This document shows positions 60,273 through 64,000 of a stretch of 64,000 nucleotides of DNA, piece after piece (within the stretch, counting starts at the first letter, position 1; each line of letters opens with the position of its first letter). The stretch lies in the NCBI GenBank assembly GCA_910588495.1, contig CAJUPU010000006.1:1-64000 (forward strand). Direction: 5' to 3'. Both the position numbers and the translations under genes were made by a program. This DNA comes from an uncultured Oscillospiraceae bacterium. Lineage in GTDB: Bacteria > Bacillota > Clostridia > Oscillospirales > Oscillospiraceae. The notes beneath the pieces were generated by a model that was not told the origin of the DNA, did not search any database, and was given only the letters and a program-made list of their open reading frames with translations.

Positions 60273-61937
60273 TCAGCCGTTGAAGGCCGCCTGGGCCTCC
60301 AGGTCGATGTCGATGTTCCACAGGTGGTAGATCAGGTTGCCCACCTTCATGTCCTTCACATAGGGCTTGGCCAGGAACTGGGACTGGGGGTAGTACAGGG
60401 GGATGCAGGCCATGTCCTCGTGGGAGAGGATCTGGTCCGCCTGCTTATACAGCTCGGCCCGGTGGGCCTCGTCGGTGTCGGAGCGGGCGTCGTCCATCAG
60501 CTTGTCGAACGCGGGGTTGCTGTAGTTCACGCTCTGGCGGCCGCTGTTGGCACTGTAGAAGTAGTTGTACACCTGGAAGTCGGCGTCGGCATACAGGGCG
60601 TTCCAGGTGATGAAGGTGGTGGCCAGCTTGCCGGAGGTGCGATCGCTGGACCAGGTGGCGGCGTCCACCACGTCAAAGACGTACTCGATCCCCGCGTCGG
60701 CCAGGAAGCCCTGGACGGCGGTGGCCAGGGTCTCCTCCTGCTGGCGGACCTTGCCGCCGTCGATGGTCAGCCCGTCGGGATAGCCCGCCTCGGCCAGCAG
60801 CTGCTTGGCCTTCTCCACGTTGTACTCGTAGACGGGCAGGGAGTCGTCGTGGCCGGGGATGGCGGGGTTGAGGTAGGTGGTGGCGGGGATGCCCGCGCCG
60901 TCCAGCACGTACTCCACCAGCTCCTCCCGGTCGATGGCCAGGGAGATGGCCTGGCGGACCTTGGCGTCCTTCAGGGCGTCCACATCCAGGTTCAAGCTGA
61001 GGAAGCAGGTGCCCAGGGGATGATAGGCGGTGATCTGGTCGCCGTAGCTGTCCTTGTACTGGCCCAGCTGGGAGGCCAGCAGGTCGCAGGCGTCGATGTC
61101 GCCGTTCTCATAGGCCAGCAGCTTGGTGGTGGTGTCGCTGTAGTAGACCACGTGGATCTCGTCCAGCTTTACCTCGCCGCCGTGGTAGTCCTCGTTCTTC
61201 ACCAGCACCGCCTCGGTGTTGGGGTCGTTGGACTGGAACTTATAGGGGCCGGTGCCGATCAGGTTGTCGTCGATGCCCCAGTCGGCCCCCGCCGCAGTGC
61301 AGGCGTCCTGGGGGAAGATGTTGGCGTAGCTGGTGCCCAGGTTCTTCACGAAGGGGGCGAAGGGGTATTCCAGGGTGATGGTGAAGTGGTAGTCGTCCTG
61401 GATCTCAAAGCCGGAAAGCTGGTCGGCCTTGCCGTCCAGCATGTCCTTTGCGCCCTGGATCATGCTGAAGTAGCTGAAGCTCTTGGCCCCGGTGGCGGGG
61501 GTGAACATCCGCTCGAAGGTGAACTTCACGTCCCGGGCGGTGAGCTCGGTGCCGTTGGTGAACTTCACCCCCTGCTTCAGCTCGAAGGAGTAGACGGTGC
61601 CGTCCTCGCTGACGGTGGGGAAGTCGGTGATCAGCACCGGCTCCTCGTTGTTGTCGTCGTCGAAGCGCAGCAGGCTCTCGGTGATCTCATCGGCGATGGA
61701 GGCGGACAGGCTGCCGGTGCTGACCTGCATGTCCAGGGTGTCGCCGTAGGGGGCCTGGCCGAAGCGGAACACCTTCCGGCCGTCCCCGCCGGCAGCGGCG
61801 GACTCGCCGGGGGCGGCGGGGGCCTTGGAACCGGAGGCGTCCGCGTCCGGGCCGTCGCCGCTGCCGCAGCCGGCCAGCAGCAGGGTCAGGGCCAGGGCCG
61901 CCGCCAGGGGGCGGAACAGCTTGCTTTTCTTTTCCAT
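60273..61937 (-). CDS. oppA: Peptide-binding lipoprotein of the Opp system
   Basis: This 554-residue SBP_bac_5 protein has a type II signal with lipobox LAGC (Cys24) and an Ala/Gly/Ser linker. GQAPYGDTLDMQVSTGSLSA, YSFELKQGVKFTNGTELTAR and DVKFTFERMF are the family signature; later VRQAISLAIDREELVEYVL. ATG at 61937 has AAAGAGGT 8 nt upstream. It is the first gene of oppABCDF-M42, immediately behind the T-box leader. Confidence 0.92.
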   Translation of the reverse strand: MEKKSKLFRPLAAALALTLLLAGCGSGDGPDADASGSKAPAAPGESAAAGGDGRKVFRFGQAPYGDTLDMQVSTGSLSASIADEITESLLRFDDDNNEEPVLITDFPTVSEDGTVYSFELKQGVKFTNGTELTARDVKFTFERMFTPATGAKSFSYFSMIQGAKDMLDGKADQLSGFEIQDDYHFTITLEYPFAPFVKNLGTSYANIFPQDACTAAGADWGIDDNLIGTGPYKFQSNDPNTEAVLVKNEDYHGGEVKLDEIHVVYYSDTTTKLLAYENGDIDACDLLASQLGQYKDSYGDQITAYHPLGTCFLSLNLDVDALKDAKVRQAISLAIDREELVEYVLDGAGIPATTYLNPAIPGHDDSLPVYEYNVEKAKQLLAEAGYPDGLTIDGGKVRQQEETLATAVQGFLADAGIEYVFDVVDAATWSSDRTSGKLATTFITWNALYADADFQVYNYFYSANSGRQSVNYSNPAFDKLMDDARSDTDEAHRAELYKQADQILSHEDMACIPLYYPQSQFLAKPYVKDMKVGNLIYHLWNIDIDLEAQAAFNG

Positions 61938-61996
61938 GTGCAAGGACCTCTTTCCTCGTCCCGGCGTGATCGCCGGGGGATATATGCGGAACGCGC

Positions 61997-62272
61997 AAAA
62001 AACGCCCCCGCGCAGCTTCTCTGCGCAAGGGCGTGCGATCACGCGGTACCACCTTGTTTCGCGCCGCGCCTCACGGCGCGGGCCTCGGGGCCGGCCGGGC
62101 GGACGCCCACCGGCTGCCGCTGTAACGGGCGGACCCGTCCCAGGCTCACCCATCACGGCTCACCCGCGACCCTCGGGGACCATGTTCAGCCTGTTCCGCC
62201 TGCCCGTTCTCACCACCGGGGCTCTCTGAAAAGCGGGGCGCAGACCTACTCTTCCCGTCATCGTGTCTCTCG
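61997..62272 (-). promoter_or_regulatory. T-box riboswitch of the opp operon, probably Met-tRNA-specific
   Basis: The minus-strand leader contains the T-box core AAGGTGGTACCGCG (62043-62056), matching the conserved AGGGTGGNACCGCG antiterminator. A terminator follows (stem ACGCCC..GCGCAG/CTGCGC..GGGCGT, 62003-62034, then six Ts 61997-62002). Stem I is recognisable: GGGAAGAGTAGGTCTG on the 5' side and CAGGCTGAACATGGTCCC on the 3' side pair around an internal loop AGAGTA/GAACATGG. The loop offers CAU (His) or AUG (Met). The UGGU bulge demands discriminator base A, which fits tRNA-Met and not tRNA-His (C73). It would raise opp expression when the tRNA is uncharged. Confidence 0.88.
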
Positions 62273-62278
62273 TCTATT

Positions 62279-62307
62279 TATATATTGTCAGGCTCTCATG
62301 TTATCAA
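62279..62307 (-). promoter_or_regulatory. Promoter of the T-box-opp operon
   Basis: Minus strand TTGATA (62302-62307), 17-nt spacer, TATATA (62279-62284), just upstream of the T-box leader. Confidence 0.7.
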
Positions 62308-62390
62308 AGCCCACCGGAAATTGCAATGGGCGATCTGTACAGATCCTGCCCCATCCGGCCCATCTGCCAGGGCGATATCCACAGCGGCAC

Positions 62391-62426
62391 AAAAAAGGGC
62401 GCACGGCGGGAGATCCGCCGTGCGCC
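62391..62426 (-). terminator. Terminator of the second peptide-binding protein gene
   Basis: 12-bp perfect stem (GGCGCACGGCGG/CCGCCGTGCGCC), 5-nt loop, with six Ts on the minus strand. It separates the downstream T-box operon from the upstream gene. Confidence 0.88.
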
Positions 62427-62454
62427 GGGTCGGCATTGCCGCTCAGGCTGTCGC

Positions 62455-64000
62455 TCAGCCGTTGACGGTGCAGTACATGAAGTACTTGTAGCCCAGGGGG
62501 TTGGAGAAGAAGCCATCCACGCTGCTGTTGAGCATGTAGATGTCGGTGTAGAAGTACAGCGGGATGATGCAGCCGGTGTCCATCAGCATGTCCTCGGCGA
62601 TGTGCATCAGCTGATAGCGGACCTCGTTGTCGGTGCAGGCCTTGATGGTGCTGATCAGCACGTCGTAGGTCTGGGCCCAGGTGCCGTTCTCCACCTTGAT
62701 GTCCTCATAGCCCAGGCCGGTCAGATCCAGGCTGTACATGGCCAGGTCCTTGTGGGCGCCCTTGCCGTACTGGATGTCGTTGTTGCCGGAGCCGGAGACC
62801 CACATGTCCAGGAAGCAGATGGGGTCGTTGTAGTCGGCCAGCCAGCCGTTGCGGGCGATGCCGTAGTCGCCGTTCTTACGGGTGTTCAGGAAGGTGTTCC
62901 ACTCCTGGTTGTCCATGTTGACGTTGATGCCCACGCTGGACACGGCGGCCTGGATATACTGGCCGATGGCCTCATGGCCGGAGCCGGTGTTGTACAGATA
63001 GGTGATGGTGGGGAAGTCGGTGAACTTCTGGGAGGCCTCATCGAAGGTGTAGTACTTCTTCAGGGTCTCCACGGCGGAGGCGTAGTTGGACTCCAGGGCG
63101 TCGGCGCTCACGTTGTAGTAGCCGTCGAAGTCGGCGCTGACGCCGGTGTTCTGGTAGAACTGCTTGCCGTCGGGCTCAGTCATGCCCATGGCCACGAAGG
63201 AGGAGGCGGGCACCTGGCCGCCCTGGGCGATATCCTCCACGATATAGTTGCGGTCCAGCAGCAGGGAGATGGCGCTGCGGATCTCCTGGCGGGCCTTCTC
63301 GGCCTCCACGCCGGTCAGGTTGCTGCCGGCGGGCAGGATCTCCTGGTTGATGTTCCAGCAGGCGTAGTAGGTGCCGATCTGGCCGGCCACCACGAACTGC
63401 TCGGGGTCGCTCTGCTTCAGGTTGGCGATCTCGTTGGTGGGCACGTCGTCGATCAGAAGCCAGCTGCCGTTCTGGAAGTTGGTCAGCATGTTGTTGGCGT
63501 CGTCGGACAGGTAGAACTCGATCTTGTCCATGAGGATCTCATCGGCGTCGTGGAAGTGCTCGTTCTTCTCCAGGGTGATGACGCTGTTGTGGTCCCAGCC
63601 GGTCATGGTGTAGGCGCCGTTGGACACGTAGGTGGAGGGATCGGTGGCCCACGCCTCGTTGGACACCACGTCCTCACGGACGGGGAAGTAGGTGGGGAAG
63701 GCCAGCAGCTCGTTCCAGTAGGCCACGGCGTTGGCCAGGGTGACCTCCAGGGTCTTGTCGTCCACGGCCTTCACGTTCAGCACGGCGTCGGGGTTGGCGA
63801 TCTCCATCACGGGATCGCCGGTCTCCTCATCCTTCTTGGGCTCGCCGTTCTCGTCCAGCACGGGCGTCATCTCGTTCATGGCGGCGTAGCCGTCCACCAC
63901 CTCGAACATATAGCCGTAGTCGGCGCCCAGCTCGGGGCTGGCGGCCCGGTTCCAGGCGAACACGAAGTCGGCGGCGGTGACGGCCTGGCCGTCGGACCAG
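62455..64000 (-). CDS. Second peptide-binding lipoprotein (partial, runs off right edge)
   Basis: The frame is open to the right end of the window, so at least 514 residues are present and the N-terminus is missing. The visible start WSDGQAVTAADFVFAWNRAA is the family-5 binding-protein signature. FPVREDVVSNEAWATDPSTY, VSNGAYTMTGWDHNSVITLE and ARQEIRSAISLLLDRNYIVE follow, with MYCTVNG at the end. It is less GC-extreme at the protein level (Asn/Asp/Tyr-rich) than the oppA at 60273. It has its own terminator, so it belongs to a separate operon extending to the right. An OppA-type peptide binder; ligand unknown. Confidence 0.88.
   Translation of the reverse strand, partial: WSDGQAVTAADFVFAWNRAASPELGADYGYMFEVVDGYAAMNEMTPVLDENGEPKKDEETGDPVMEIANPDAVLNVKAVDDKTLEVTLANAVAYWNELLAFPTYFPVREDVVSNEAWATDPSTYVSNGAYTMTGWDHNSVITLEKNEHFHDADEILMDKIEFYLSDDANNMLTNFQNGSWLLIDDVPTNEIANLKQSDPEQFVVAGQIGTYYACWNINQEILPAGSNLTGVEAEKARQEIRSAISLLLDRNYIVEDIAQGGQVPASSFVAMGMTEPDGKQFYQNTGVSADFDGYYNVSADALESNYASAVETLKKYYTFDEASQKFTDFPTITYLYNTGSGHEAIGQYIQAAVSSVGINVNMDNQEWNTFLNTRKNGDYGIARNGWLADYNDPICFLDMWVSGSGNNDIQYGKGAHKDLAMYSLDLTGLGYEDIKVENGTWAQTYDVLISTIKACTDNEVRYQLMHIAEDMLMDTGCIIPLYFYTDIYMLNSSVDGFFSNPLGYKYFMYCTVNG

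Noticed and set aside
62181..62183. Histidine (CAU) as T-box specifier
   Set aside because: CAU is present in the loop one base earlier, but the UGGU bulge requires A73, whereas bacterial tRNA-His has C73.

Overview
The window is GC-rich DNA (most genes prefer G/C third positions) from an endospore-forming Firmicute. spoIVB next to spo0A, a clostridial-type purA, addAB, a YerC/TrpR-like regulator and Firmicute-type ribosomal protein operons point to a gut Oscillospiraceae relative (Flavonifractor/Lawsonibacter/Intestinimonas-like). The genus is an inference from gene content and base composition. About 45 genes have confident family assignments. I saw no rRNA, tRNA, CRISPR array or intact transposase.

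Layout. 1-2.4 kb: AT-richer accessory DNA. It holds the end of a mobile element (a tandem ribbon-helix-helix-like gene preceded by a small gene broken by an amber codon) abutting a truncated AbiE-type toxin-antitoxin pair whose promoter lies inside a perfect inverted repeat. 2.5-9.3 kb: housekeeping genes (hslO, methyltransferase, YerC-like regulator, purA, pncB, AT-rich MazG-like gene, ahcY). 9.3-12.6 kb: spo0A and spoIVB, a small membrane protein and an AT-rich orphan. 12.6-18.7 kb: proBA, a lipoprotein, hflX, a nitrilase-family hydrolase, a flavin reductase and rpmE. 18.7-25.6 kb: addBA. 25.7-27.1 kb: infC-rpmI-rplT behind an attenuator-containing leader. 27.2-31.5 kb: MoxR/DUF58/transglutaminase triad. 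31.5-32.8 kb: rpsF-ssb-rpsR. 32.8-37.2 kb: XRE regulator, TVP38-like membrane protein, two CobW-family metal GTPases (one His-rich, one fused to a DUF1980-like domain) and a polysaccharide deacetylase.

37.2-42.3 kb: an FbpABC-like ABC importer with a HAD phosphatase. Its ATPase-permease-HAD part is bracketed by a perfect 65-bp inverted repeat. 42.3-47.4 kb: hemerythrin/receiver protein and a BlaI/M56 peptidase pair. 47.4-51.3 kb: a soluble three-subunit molybdopterin oxidoreductase operon with its own FAD/NAD(P)H subunit. 51.4-55.2 kb: a MITE-like element, then a GntR-MalY-APC permease operon. 55.3-62.3 kb: an oppABCDF-M42 peptidase operon behind a T-box leader that I read as methionine-specific. 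The window ends inside a second peptide-binding protein.

How it fits together. The right half looks like a peptide and sulfur-amino-acid acquisition region: T-box-controlled peptide import plus aminopeptidase, next to a PLP C-S lyase and an amino-acid permease under a GntR regulator. The middle has three ribosomal or translation-factor operons with plausible autoregulatory leaders. No wholly new multigene system is proven. The best candidates for new biology are the 65-bp inverted-repeat-bounded transporter segment, the GTPase-DUF1980 fusion, the soluble Mo-oxidoreductase operon and the T-box-opp-M42 unit.
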